Shown here: piece after piece, positions 8,101-12,828 of the stretch | How the letters are laid out: every line of letters starts with the position of its first letter | Position numbering within the stretch: the stretch's first letter is position 1 | NCBI GenBank assembly: GCA_027295365.1 | Contig: JAPULD010000156.1 | Coordinates: forward strand, 1 to 12,828 | Direction: 5' to 3' | Source of the DNA: Planctomycetota bacterium | GTDB taxonomy: Bacteria; Planctomycetota; Phycisphaerae; Phycisphaerales; SM1A02 | DNA: 12,828 bases | Program-made: the position numbers and the translations under genes | The notes under the pieces: model-generated | Database searches by the model: none | Told to the model about the DNA's origin: nothing | Seen by the model: only the letters and a program-made list of their open reading frames with translations

Positions 8101-11100
8101 ATCGTGCAGGAGATTGATCAAGCGACGATCATCAGCTCGAGGCAGATGCGGATGATCCCGATCGATCCTTCCAAGGCCGACGCGATGGACATCGCCGAAA
8201 CGCTGCGCCGACTGTTGGATCGAGGATCGGGCAGCAGCGTCGAAATCATGAGCGTTGATGATCTGCTCAAGCGAAAACGCAAGATCGGCAACGCGACGAC
8301 CCACGAAAAAAAGGAAGAGGGACCACCATCGGGTGGTGTCTCGTGGGATCCCGGGGGCGGGGGTAGTGAGTCCGGGGGCGGGGGTGGGGGTCTCAGTCGG
8401 TTGCTGCTGGGAGTGATTCTTGCTTCGATACAGGATGATGATGTCGCCTCGGGCGAGGATGTGTCCGACGCCCTGAGCGACATCACCATCGCGGTCGATC
8501 AGGAGACGAACAGCCTGATTCTCGTCGGCTCGCAACGCGCGGTGCAGCGACTGGCCGATCTCGCCATGCAGTTGCAGGATCAGATTCCCAACGCCCCGTC
8601 GCGAATTCATTACATCACGCTGCCCGAAGAGGTGGAAGCCAGGCAACTCGCCAATCTGGTGCTGCAGACGATTCAGCAGATGACGCCCCTGGGTGGTCGA
8701 CGAGGTGACATCAGGAGAAGGGTCTCCGTCGTGGCCGATCAAGCTGCCAACGCATTGCTGATCGCATGCAACGATACGGACTTCGAGACGATTGCCGATC
8801 TGGTGACCGCGATGAGTCAGGCTCCCGCCACGCAGCAACTGGTGGTGAAGATCTATCCTTTGAAGTCCATTACCGCGGAGCGTGCCGCCAACAGCGTACA
8901 GAATCTTATCAAGCCACAACAACAAGCAATCCGGGGTCGGGGGCGACAGACTCAGCGGATGCGGAACCTCGCCATCAAGTTGCTCGCCCCGGGCAAGTCG
9001 TTCGATGCCATTTTTGATCCGAACCGCATCGCGGTCTCCAGCGACGTGCAGACCAATTCTCTGATCGTGATGGGGCCCATGGACGCGATCGGCTTCATTG
9101 ATGAGTTCATCGAGCTGATCGATCAGGCCCCGGTCAATACACAGAGCACGTTGAAGCTGTATCCGCTTGAGCATGCCCGGGCCCGGGATCTGCAGAACAC
9201 GTTAAGGCGAGTGTTTCGAACGCGGTTCCAGTCGCTCCGTCGCGTCCAGGGCACCAGCGCGATCATGCCCGATTTCGCGGCCGACGAACGCACGAACACG
9301 TTGATCGTGACTGCGAATCCCGAACAACTGGCTGAAGTTGACAACCTGCTGGGCTTGCTCGATCGCAAACTTTCCGACGACGATCACCCGCTGAAGATCA
9401 TCGAACTGACTTCCGCGCTTCCCAACCAGGCGGCAAGCTTGCTCGAGAAGACCATCATCGGTTCCAACCAGCAGCGCAAGGCGTCCACGCTCATCGTGCC
9501 CGACGACAACGCGGGATTGCTGCTCATCCGGGCCCCCGAGGATGTCATGCTCGAGATCGAATCGGTGCTGGCCCAGATCGATCGCAAGGCCACCAGCGAA
9601 TTCAAGGTGCGCACGATGGTGCTGGAGCACGCCAGCGCGCAGAAGGTTGCCCAGGCCTTGCAACAATTCTTCGACGATCGCGCGAGAATCGCCAGCCAGG
9701 GTCGGGGACGAAGGGCACAGAGTCGGCGCATTTCGATAATGGGTATCGAGGAAAGTCGTACTCTGTTGATCGCGGCCAACGACGACGATTATTCCGAGAT
9801 TGAACGATTGGTGGGACAGTTTGATACGGCCCAGGCCTCGGGGGCATTGTCATTCAAAGTTTTCCAGTTGAAACATGCCAAGGCGAATGCGATTCAATCC
9901 ACGGTTCAGGACTTGCTCAATGACTTGTCGAACCGGCAACAATTTCCTTTTTTCTTTTTCAGTTCCTTTGGTCGCAATAACGACAAGAGCAGTCTGGGCT
10001 CGATTGCGGTCCGGGCCGACGAGCGGCTCAACGCCTTGATCGTGACGGGTGAAGGCGACAAATTTCAGGTCGTGGAAAAATTGATCGAAGTGCTCGATGC
10101 CCCCAAGCCCGAAGGCACGCAACGGGTAGTGAAACTCTATCCCGTCCGCAACATCGCCCTCAACACCGCGGCGGACGTGTTGCGCGAGATTTTCACCGAT
10201 ATCGTTCGCGCCCAGCGATGGTGGATGCCACAAAGCCCCAACGAAGTGAAGGTTCGCAGCGACGATCGCACAAACACGCTGATCGTTTCCGCCACGGAAT
10301 CCGAGCACGAGGAAATCAAGGCCATCATCGCCGATCTTGATGGGCAGTTCGAACCGAGCGAGCAGACGATCACCGTGTTGCCGATTGAATTCGCCGACGC
10401 GAGGGAATTGAGCCGAACGCTGCAGCGATTCCTCGTGGATCGAGCCCGATCGACCAACGACGCTCGCTCCAGCGCGACGATCAGTTTCAGTCAGTCTGCC
10501 AATTCGCTCATCGTCTCGGCCAATGCCGAGGACACCGCGACGTTGCGCGATCTGCTGGCCAAGCTCGACATGGAAGACGCGACCGGTCAGCGGGTGATGG
10601 AGATCATCGTGTTACAGGAGGGCAACGCCGACGAGATCGCCCGGATCGTGCAGCAGCAGTTTTCCAAGAGGGGGGGACAACCCGTCATCGTGACCGCCGA
10701 TTCCAGGACCAACAGCCTGATCATCAATGCGCCTCGCGAGCAATTTGCTCAAGCGGAGGCTCTGGTGGCGAGACTCGACGCTCCGGCGTTCACGGATGAG
10801 ACGATCATCCGCACTTACGAACTCAAGGGGGGGCAGGCTCGGGATGTGGTGCGCATTCTCACGGAAACCCTGGGTCTCGATGATCGGGGCCAAACGAGCG
10901 GAATCACGATCAGACCCGAGGAAGGGGGTGACGCGGTTGAGGTGAAGGCGGCGATCGTCGCCGATCGTCGATCGAACAGCATCATTGTCACCGCCACGGA
11001 GGAGTCCTTCCCGATCATCGAATCGCTGATCGAAAAGATCGATCAGAAGCCGACCGTCAACCCGGTGGAGTATCGGATCATCCCGCTGGAGCATGCGGTG

Positions 11101-12828
11101 GCGATCGACGTGGCGTTCACGCTGGGTCGCTTCACGCGCAGCATGGTCGCGTCGGACGAACCCGAGCCCCGGGTGGACTACAACCGCATCGAAAACCACC
11201 TGATCATCGCCGCGACGGCCGACCAATTCGAGCAGATCGACAAGATCATCCGCGAGATCGACCAACCCTCGCAGCACAAACGGATCACGGACTTCGTGCC
11301 TCTGCGATTCGCCGAAGCCGAGAAGGTCCGCGAGGCCTTGTCTGTTTTTTACGGTCCCTACTCCCTCGAAGCGGACACCCCCGGCAAGATCAATGCTCGC
11401 ATCGTCGCGGATCCGGCGACCAACAGCCTCGTGATCAGCGCCGACGAGAACGAATGGGAGGACATTCGCGCCCTGTTGAGCAAACTGGACAGCGAGGAAT
11501 ACGACTCGTCGCTGCAGTTGAAGGTCATGCCCCTGATGTACGCCGATGCCAAAAGTGTGTCGAACGCGATCAACGAGGCATTTCAAGGATCGTTCGAGCG
11601 GGCGCAACGCGACCAGGAGAAAAGCCAACCGCCAACCCGAGGGGGCGATGCGAACGGGCGACGGGATTCTGCCCAAAGCCCCACGGTTCTCGTGGAGGCC
11701 GACGAATGGGTCAGGGCCAGCGCCGAGCCTCAGACCAATTCCGTCATCCTGTCCGCCAGTCGCCAGAACATCGAGAAGATTGAACGCATCATTGTCCAGC
11801 TCGACGTGGCGGATTATGCAAAGCTGCCCCCGCCTCAGATCATCAACGTTCGAAGTGGTGATCCCGTTCAACTCGCCCAGTCTCTGTTGCAACTCTACGA
11901 CCAGAGCGAGAACAGTCGGGGACGCAAGACGCTGCGGATCGTGGGCGATCCGACGTCCAACTCGATCATTGTCCGCGCCGAGATGGAGGAGTTCACCCAG
12001 ATCAAGGCACTGGCCGAAGCGTTGCAGGACGAAGCCTCCACCCAAGGACTCACGGTGCACGTGCTCAAGCTCGAGTCCGCCCCCGCGGGTCGGGTCGCCA
12101 GCGCCATTCGTGATGCCTATCAGGCCAAGGCCAGACAAGCGAATCAACCCCTGTCGATCCAGGTCGATCGCCAGGCCAACGCGCTGGTCATCGCCAGCAC
12201 GGGCACTCTCTTTGACGAAATCAAGCAGACGGTTCAAGAGCTTGATTCCCTGGTGCCTGCCTCGGGGCAGGGGGTGTTCATCATCGAACTCGAAAACATC
12301 ACCCCCGATTCGGCCAAGACCATCATCGAGACGATCGGTCTGCACCAGGCCCAGCCCGATGATTCGGTCTCGAAGATCGTCACCGAACCCATCAAGGTGT
12401 CGACCATGGCGGGACGCAACGCGATCATCGTCATCGCCAACCCCGTCGATCGCGACACCATCGTGCAGATCATCAAGGCCATCGATGGGCAGCCCGATCT
12501 GGCCGACGCGCACACCCGCGTGTTCACCTTGAAAAAAGCCCGGGCCTCGGCACTGGCGAATCTGCTGACCCAGGTGTTGTCTCCCACGAATCAGCAGGTC
12601 GAAACACCCCTGGCCCGAGCGGTGCAGGAACAAATCAGGCGTCTGAAAATCAGCGGCGATTGGGTCGATGTCGAGCTGGATCTCACGATTCCGATTCGGG
12701 TGATTCCCGACGACGGGATCAATGCACTGGTCGTCAGTTCGACCAACGAAAACCTCGACGCGATCGAGAAACTGATTGGCTTGTTCGATGTCCTGCCCAT
12801 CATCGATGCGGTGACGGTGCAGATCGTC
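2080..12828 (+). CDS. Giant secretin-like protein with about 42 N1-type repeats, 3' partial
   Basis: An uninterrupted frame of 3583 codons, still open at the window end (about 390 kDa visible). Residues 1-24 are a signal peptide, 35-112 an N0/STN domain, and 120-3576 about 42 tandem secretin N-type (KH-like beta-alpha-beta-beta-alpha) domains. The typical repeat is a strand, then a turn such as LEHARA, an amphipathic helix, a variable loop, a strand ADxRTNSLIVxA, a helix and LIxxLD. In GspD and PilQ such subdomains form stacked periplasmic rings below an outer-membrane pore. Those proteins are about 600-900 residues with only a few N domains. The pore domain is not visible here, so secretin function is inferred from the signal peptide, N0, the repeats and the upstream PilMNOP-like genes. 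The repeats are diverged and no frameshift is apparent, which argues for selection and against an assembly artefact. I counted one Cys (residue 2230). Alternatively it could be an N-domain-only scaffold protein with no pore. The gene call is near certain. Confidence 0.93.
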   Translation, partial: MVRERWTNIVVLGLALFLASVAVAQEPVPSVDAPNGIRFNFKGATFDQVLDFFSRVSGRPVVRETDVPTGTLDFLSPEHYELDEALHVLNIILQAKGVMLRASDDMLYLQKLSEMQKEDIPTFIGELPSEITPDQVITIVKPLEIALAKPLAEKLATMVASYGSIIAMEQQNSLVITETAAQVRRLLRIIDELDREDPEGAVEIFKLRHTNALEVLEPLKALMSQRVEKFVVNEKGQQIKIEEDTMPGLTITADPRTNVIIAKGVQNRLNNLREMIELLDVPETNGGRGMRTIHLNRLGPDEAMSKLNALYSRLPEAERPTIIPLPDVGKITLVGAEVAILEGVALLQEVDGGDDKNQDDATSAKNPGVVVIELEYARPDVVISALQNLLNGRQRSTTKLVPGPDGKSIIVSGQPSDLASVRSILEALDRPASFDKQVRLLRLTSLDPQKSVDDATTLYRRQVEADDPKAELVIEFDASTRMLTLVGAGEALNRFSEALRQVESNTIVDRETRQLDVLHAQPSRVVSSLESLARQLLQPTDGSKFIAPTYQAVDALDTLIVSARPEQWGVIESLIQTLDKPDPTDFQFRVLPLQGVDNVTMLLERANRAYDILTTGYDDSEMPVPSIEYDALTGNLLVNGRTSSVQMFERALAEARRLLPPARSGRLIPLHQAKASEVLSSLQDLLDKTLDSGGARDIPRPEIDVIESTNSLYVLAEPAQLATIQGLVRQLDRFEMTDLPPLRLLQVKAADANQLANMLRQRYASRPAEQRREQPVEISSDAGTNTLIVTAHEDLYDDIKQFVDGVNRAGDQGAERETMIFPLKLAKASDLASALNTLYPQPPMPRDRRGRAMPHLQKPKEVHVSADSGTNTLIIEAPIERRASFEALVEQLDRVQLPPTAQLRTFHIERGDPNQIARTLNELARRGVLSEQPEDGSKPVDVLVQAEPLSRTLIVAGDEITFAKTEQMLKDLQAVPVPKSLRVFEVTGVDPQDIADRAMRLYEAQTAEHPDAKPVSIEVDRENALLLVVAEDEALFQFASILNELQDTIRPAPDVRVITLEFVQAQEVKEFLAGLMESELAMVAGRNGPPPMFEVIEHTNSLLVAAQPEDHGIIQALVQGMDKLKPQDTPPLRILQLRIADANNLANALNRQYSQRPAEERNDKPVNITADINTNSLIIAAHPDMLPEIQEIVQAINDTDQVDYEGREIRIFPLQVARAEDLARTIDEMFPQPPVPRDRRGRALHHLQEPREVVVRGDRQTNSLIVDAPIQRMAGFVKLVEQLDRQQVVDETEVRTYEIVHAELNGLAATLRELSQSGSLSPAGLDRRTPITINTEIASGTLIVAGPVAIFDRVEKILSELDVRRSGPETTLRFFKLDHARAESLATMMRPILLSRLEEDVPEAGANVQNLLNVSADPKTNTLIISAPSAIMPIVEELVRQLDNSSATLSDPIVRVRPLTFADAREVGQSLSGAMVNLISAATGERMNVKLIPAPGSNALILVGLLADVEEIETLIAPLDARPALDAIDAKTFKLVHAEARNIASIVQNLLQDQMASDPRLIMERIRRSRGQYAAEPSIRVEADDRTNSLIVSGPQRTVALAEAMIEQLDQPDESATRIYATFTPANGSAAILTQTVQRVIDSTRPEGRRSRLEMIAEPSSGAIVVIGSEDEVERAIALLAQWDETSLLPPQMDFKIVTLAHSEANMVASTITPMLNDQARWPESLRAIANAGLLVGRPSVTSDAAGNRLLLSAPQELMPLANQLIAQLDQPRGGSGLGTIDIRIFNLTQAQASEVAKAITKAMDAKRQSTPGMPRISVSSESSSNSVIVTGTREQLEDIESIIASLDSGIDIDQLQVRTIFLEHARAENIAPIVEQLLAGESLPLRMRFDAIRFRRELPNTGPDVRVAADARLNAVVISAPLTVLNIAQEMVMQLDVDPNALGGVSTRSVRVLVIENADASELATNLQAIFSEEDASEQAPTIRVDRASNALLVRATSSQFDTIRQIVQEIDQATIISSRQMRMIPIDPSKADAMDIAETLRRLLDRGSGSSVEIMSVDDLLKRKRKIGNATTHEKKEEGPPSGGVSWDPGGGGSESGGGGGGLSRLLLGVILASIQDDDVASGEDVSDALSDITIAVDQETNSLILVGSQRAVQRLADLAMQLQDQIPNAPSRIHYITLPEEVEARQLANLVLQTIQQMTPLGGRRGDIRRRVSVVADQAANALLIACNDTDFETIADLVTAMSQAPATQQLVVKIYPLKSITAERAANSVQNLIKPQQQAIRGRGRQTQRMRNLAIKLLAPGKSFDAIFDPNRIAVSSDVQTNSLIVMGPMDAIGFIDEFIELIDQAPVNTQSTLKLYPLEHARARDLQNTLRRVFRTRFQSLRRVQGTSAIMPDFAADERTNTLIVTANPEQLAEVDNLLGLLDRKLSDDDHPLKIIELTSALPNQAASLLEKTIIGSNQQRKASTLIVPDDNAGLLLIRAPEDVMLEIESVLAQIDRKATSEFKVRTMVLEHASAQKVAQALQQFFDDRARIASQGRGRRAQSRRISIMGIEESRTLLIAANDDDYSEIERLVGQFDTAQASGALSFKVFQLKHAKANAIQSTVQDLLNDLSNRQQFPFFFFSSFGRNNDKSSLGSIAVRADERLNALIVTGEGDKFQVVEKLIEVLDAPKPEGTQRVVKLYPVRNIALNTAADVLREIFTDIVRAQRWWMPQSPNEVKVRSDDRTNTLIVSATESEHEEIKAIIADLDGQFEPSEQTITVLPIEFADARELSRTLQRFLVDRARSTNDARSSATISFSQSANSLIVSANAEDTATLRDLLAKLDMEDATGQRVMEIIVLQEGNADEIARIVQQQFSKRGGQPVIVTADSRTNSLIINAPREQFAQAEALVARLDAPAFTDETIIRTYELKGGQARDVVRILTETLGLDDRGQTSGITIRPEEGGDAVEVKAAIVADRRSNSIIVTATEESFPIIESLIEKIDQKPTVNPVEYRIIPLEHAVAIDVAFTLGRFTRSMVASDEPEPRVDYNRIENHLIIAATADQFEQIDKIIREIDQPSQHKRITDFVPLRFAEAEKVREALSVFYGPYSLEADTPGKINARIVADPATNSLVISADENEWEDIRALLSKLDSEEYDSSLQLKVMPLMYADAKSVSNAINEAFQGSFERAQRDQEKSQPPTRGGDANGRRDSAQSPTVLVEADEWVRASAEPQTNSVILSASRQNIEKIERIIVQLDVADYAKLPPPQIINVRSGDPVQLAQSLLQLYDQSENSRGRKTLRIVGDPTSNSIIVRAEMEEFTQIKALAEALQDEASTQGLTVHVLKLESAPAGRVASAIRDAYQAKARQANQPLSIQVDRQANALVIASTGTLFDEIKQTVQELDSLVPASGQGVFIIELENITPDSAKTIIETIGLHQAQPDDSVSKIVTEPIKVSTMAGRNAIIVIANPVDRDTIVQIIKAIDGQPDLADAHTRVFTLKKARASALANLLTQVLSPTNQQVETPLARAVQEQIRRLKISGDWVDVELDLTIPIRVIPDDGINALVVSSTNENLDAIEKLIGLFDVLPIIDAVTVQIV
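2182..2415 (+). other. N0 / STN domain of the giant protein
   Basis: Residues 35-112 read as the secretin N0 (STN) fold. The strand IRFNFKGATF is followed by a helix VLDFFSRVSG, the strand RPVVRETDV, a strand near TLDFLSP, the helix LDEALHVLNIILQAKG, and closing strands VMLRASDDMLYLQ. The pattern GATFDQVLDFFSRVSG is the standard opening of N0 domains in GspD, PilQ and TonB-dependent receptors. In known systems N0 contacts GspC or PilP, matching the PilP-like tail of the upstream gene. Confidence 0.8.
2437..4065 (+). repeat. Secretin N-type repeats 1-7 (N-proximal, divergent)
   Basis: Domain starts, read from the opening strand, are 2437 (1), 2686 (2), 2950 (3), 3181 (4), 3382 (5), 3604 (6) and 3835 (7). 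Repeats 1 and 2 keep clear motifs (QNSLVIT; ADPRTNVIIAKG). Repeats 3, 5 and 7 form a degenerate subclass. Their first turn is LGPDEA, LDPQKS or GVDNVT, their helix contains an ALY/TLY/RAY element, and the NSLIV strand is replaced by KITLVGAE, RMLTLVGA or GNLLVNGR. Repeat 12 belongs to the same subclass. This part lies next to N0 and is less regular than the rest of the array. Confidence 0.75.
4066..6186 (+). repeat. Secretin N-type repeats 8-16
   Basis: Domain starts are 4066 (8), 4297 (9), 4522 (10), 4780 (11), 5011 (12), 5233 (13), 5467 (14), 5695 (15) and 5953 (16). Strand motifs are STNSLYVLA, GTNTLIVTA, GTNTLIIEA, SRTLIVAG, NALLLVVA, HTNSLLVAA, NTNSLIIAA, QTNSLIVDA and SGTLIVAG. Repeats 10 and 15 have the same long loop, with PQPP, PRDRRGRA and HLQ before the strand. 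This stretch contains most of a five-domain duplication described separately. Confidence 0.85.
5343..5352 (+). other. C10 homopolymer tract inside the giant gene
   Basis: Ten consecutive C encode three Pro codons (with the end of a Gly codon) in the loop of repeat 13. A C8 tract lies at 5465-5472, at the start of repeat 14. Slippage in either would frameshift the remaining gene. Both are in frame in this sequence. Confidence 0.7.
5953..7926 (+). repeat. Four-domain block duplication (repeats 16-19 and 20-23)
   Basis: Copies are 5953-6924 and 6925-7926, with an offset of 969-987 bases at each domain. Repeats 19 and 23 share HAxAxNIAxIVxxLL and a QLD end after a long basic loop. Repeats 18 and 22 share LT-A-A-EV in the first half and DIES/EIET-I-LD in the second. 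Repeats 17 and 21 share SAP followed by MP and QLD. Repeats 16 and 20 share an SGx(L/I)(I/V)V strand. Similarity is lower than in the five-domain block, so this is an older or less certain event. Confidence 0.6.
6187..8142 (+). repeat. Secretin N-type repeats 17-24
   Basis: Domain starts are 6187 (17), 6433 (18), 6664 (19), 6925 (20), 7156 (21), 7420 (22), 7645 (23) and 7927 (24). Strand motifs are KTNTLIISA, GSNALILVG, RTNSLIVSG, SSGAIVVIG, AGNRLLLSA, SSNSVIVTG, RLNAVVISA and ASNALLVRA. Repeats 19, 21 and 23 have long loops of about 20-30 residues between the first helix and this strand. Repeat 24 is among the shortest and cleanest units, at 72 residues. Confidence 0.85.
8242..8484 (+). other. 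Low-complexity Gly-rich insert in repeat 25
   Basis: Between the first helix and the TNSLILVG strand of repeat 25 there are about 80 extra residues. In order these are a basic segment (KRKRK, 8269-8283), a charged HEKKEE stretch, a Pro/Gly turn, a (Gly)4-Ser-Glu-Ser-(Gly)6 linker at 8353-8391, a short hydrophobic stretch LLLGVILASI at about 8401-8430, and an acidic segment (DDD, then GED). Gly-rich loops in GspD-type N domains are known and often line the channel. A hydrophobic patch after one is unusual. Confidence 0.7.
8353..8390 (+). other. Putative G-quadruplex motif on the coding strand
   Basis: Five runs of exactly five G lie at 8353-8357, 8359-8363, 8374-8378, 8380-8384 and 8386-8390, separated by 1, 10, 1 and 1 bases. 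The tract encodes the Gly-rich linker of repeat 25. It fits the sequence rule for a G-quadruplex in DNA or mRNA. Function is unknown and it may be only a by-product of GGG/GGC/GGT Gly codons. Confidence 0.6.
8599..10362 (+). repeat. Three-domain block duplication (repeats 26-28 and 30-32), separated by repeat 29
   Basis: Copies are 8599-9387 and 9601-10362, at offsets of 975-1008 bases. Repeats 26 and 30 share an Arg-rich loop running into a strand, then ALLIACNDTDF against TLLIAANDDDY with the same following helix. Repeats 28 and 32 share KLYP, a helix ending RVF/EIF, and DxRTNTLIVxA. Repeats 27 and 31 share a VQxL(I/L) helix, long loops and a (S/A)LIVxG strand. Repeat 29 lies between the copies, so the original unit may have been four domains (25 or 29 included). 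Confidence 0.6.
9934..9990 (+). other. Phe-rich, T-rich loop in repeat 31
   Basis: The variable loop of repeat 31 reads QQFPFFFFSSFGRNN. The DNA is a pyrimidine/T-rich tract (9943-9969) in an otherwise GC-rich gene. Six Phe in a loop of a periplasmic domain are unusual and suggest an exposed hydrophobic contact. The next repeat has a Trp-Trp pair at the equivalent loop (10219-10224). Confidence 0.65.
10363..12807 (+). repeat. Secretin N-type repeats 33-42
   Basis: Domain starts are 10363 (33), 10588 (34), 10801 (35), 11065 (36), 11281 (37), 11509 (38), 11833 (39), 12049 (40), 12268 (41) and 12508 (42). Strand motifs are SANSLIVSA, RTNSLIINA, RSNSIIVTA, IENHLIIAA, ATNSLVISA, QTNSVILSA, TSNSIIVRA, QANALVIAS, GRNAIIVIA and GINALVVSS. 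Repeat 38 has a polar loop of about 40 residues rich in Gln, Arg and Gly. Repeat 42 has a longer loop with a predicted helix and an acidic strand (about 12589-12690). Bases 12808-12828 start either repeat 43 or the next domain. Confidence 0.85.

Larger units (their letters stand above)
8143..10362 (+). repeat. Secretin N-type repeats 25-32
   Basis: Domain starts are 8143 (25), 8599 (26), 8839 (27), 9145 (28), 9388 (29), 9601 (30), 9847 (31) and 10120 (32). Strand motifs are ETNSLILVG, AANALLIAC, QTNSLIVMG, RTNTLIVTA, NAGLLLIRA, SRTLLIAAN, RLNALIVTG and RTNTLIVSA. Repeat 25 is the longest (about 152 residues) because of a large low-complexity insert. Repeats 26, 27 and 30 have Arg-rich loops, 31 a Phe-rich loop, and 32 a Trp-Trp pair at 10219-10224. 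Repeat 26 has the only Cys I found in the protein (codon 8767-8769). Confidence 0.85.

Noticed and set aside
11065..12048. A fourth block duplication linking repeats 36-39 to 12-15
   Set aside because: Some pairs look alike (39 with 12; 36 with 13), but the order is not conserved well enough by eye to separate this from general repeat similarity.
2437..12807. Assembly artefact or tandem DNA repeat expansion
   Set aside because: The repeats are strongly diverged in DNA and protein, differ in loop length and hold one frame throughout. Collapsed or chimeric assemblies give near-identical copies.
2080..12828. CRISPR array, insertion sequence or other DNA-level repeat element
   Set aside because: No short identical direct repeats with regular spacers and no terminal inverted repeats or transposase were seen. 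Recurrent words such as CTCATCGTC and CTCGATCG come from the NSLIV and LDR protein motifs.

Overview
The window carries three genes, all on the + strand and apparently one operon, from a type IV pilus / type II secretion-like machine. It is GC-rich and strongly biased to G/C-ending codons. No taxonomic marker gene is present. The fused PilM-PilN and PilO-PilP modules and the very large gene suggest a Planctomycetota-type bacterium, possibly Phycisphaerae, but that is inference.

Layout: (1) bases 2-1084 hold the 3' part of a PilM-PilN fusion (GspL-like), made of a cytoplasmic actin-like domain, a membrane helix and a periplasmic coiled coil. (2) Bases 1081-2025 hold a PilO-like membrane protein with a C-terminal PilP/GspC-HR-like domain, joined to gene 1 by an ATGA overlap. 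(3) After a 54-base gap with a strong Shine-Dalgarno site, a single reading frame opens at 2080 and is still open at the last base, 12828. It gives at least 3583 codons with no stop. This gene fills 84% of the window and is the main discovery.

The giant protein starts like a secretin (GspD/PilQ outer-membrane channel), with a signal peptide and an N0/STN domain. It then has about 42 consecutive secretin N1-type repeats of about 70-150 residues, with a 43rd unit or the secretin pore beginning at the window edge. Characterised secretins have only a few such subdomains. Most repeats read as a beta strand with an LxHAxA-like turn, a helix, a variable loop, a (T)NSLIV-like strand, a helix and a closing LD. 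The array has higher-order structure. Repeats 7-11 match 12-16 (period about 1.17 kb), 16-19 match 20-23 (about 0.98 kb) and 26-28 match 30-32 (about 1.0 kb), so it seems to have grown by duplication of multi-domain blocks. The variable loops carry recurrent Arg-rich clusters, one Gly-rich insert and one Phe-rich insert. I saw only one Cys in 3583 residues.

The genes fit one model. The two small fusion proteins form an inner-membrane alignment complex (PilMNOP / GspLMC equivalent). The giant protein forms the periplasmic vestibule, probably ending in an outer-membrane secretin ring beyond the window. The very long vestibule could span an enlarged periplasm. There are no RNA genes, insertion sequences, CRISPR arrays or clear terminators. 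The only noncoding stretch is 2026-2079.
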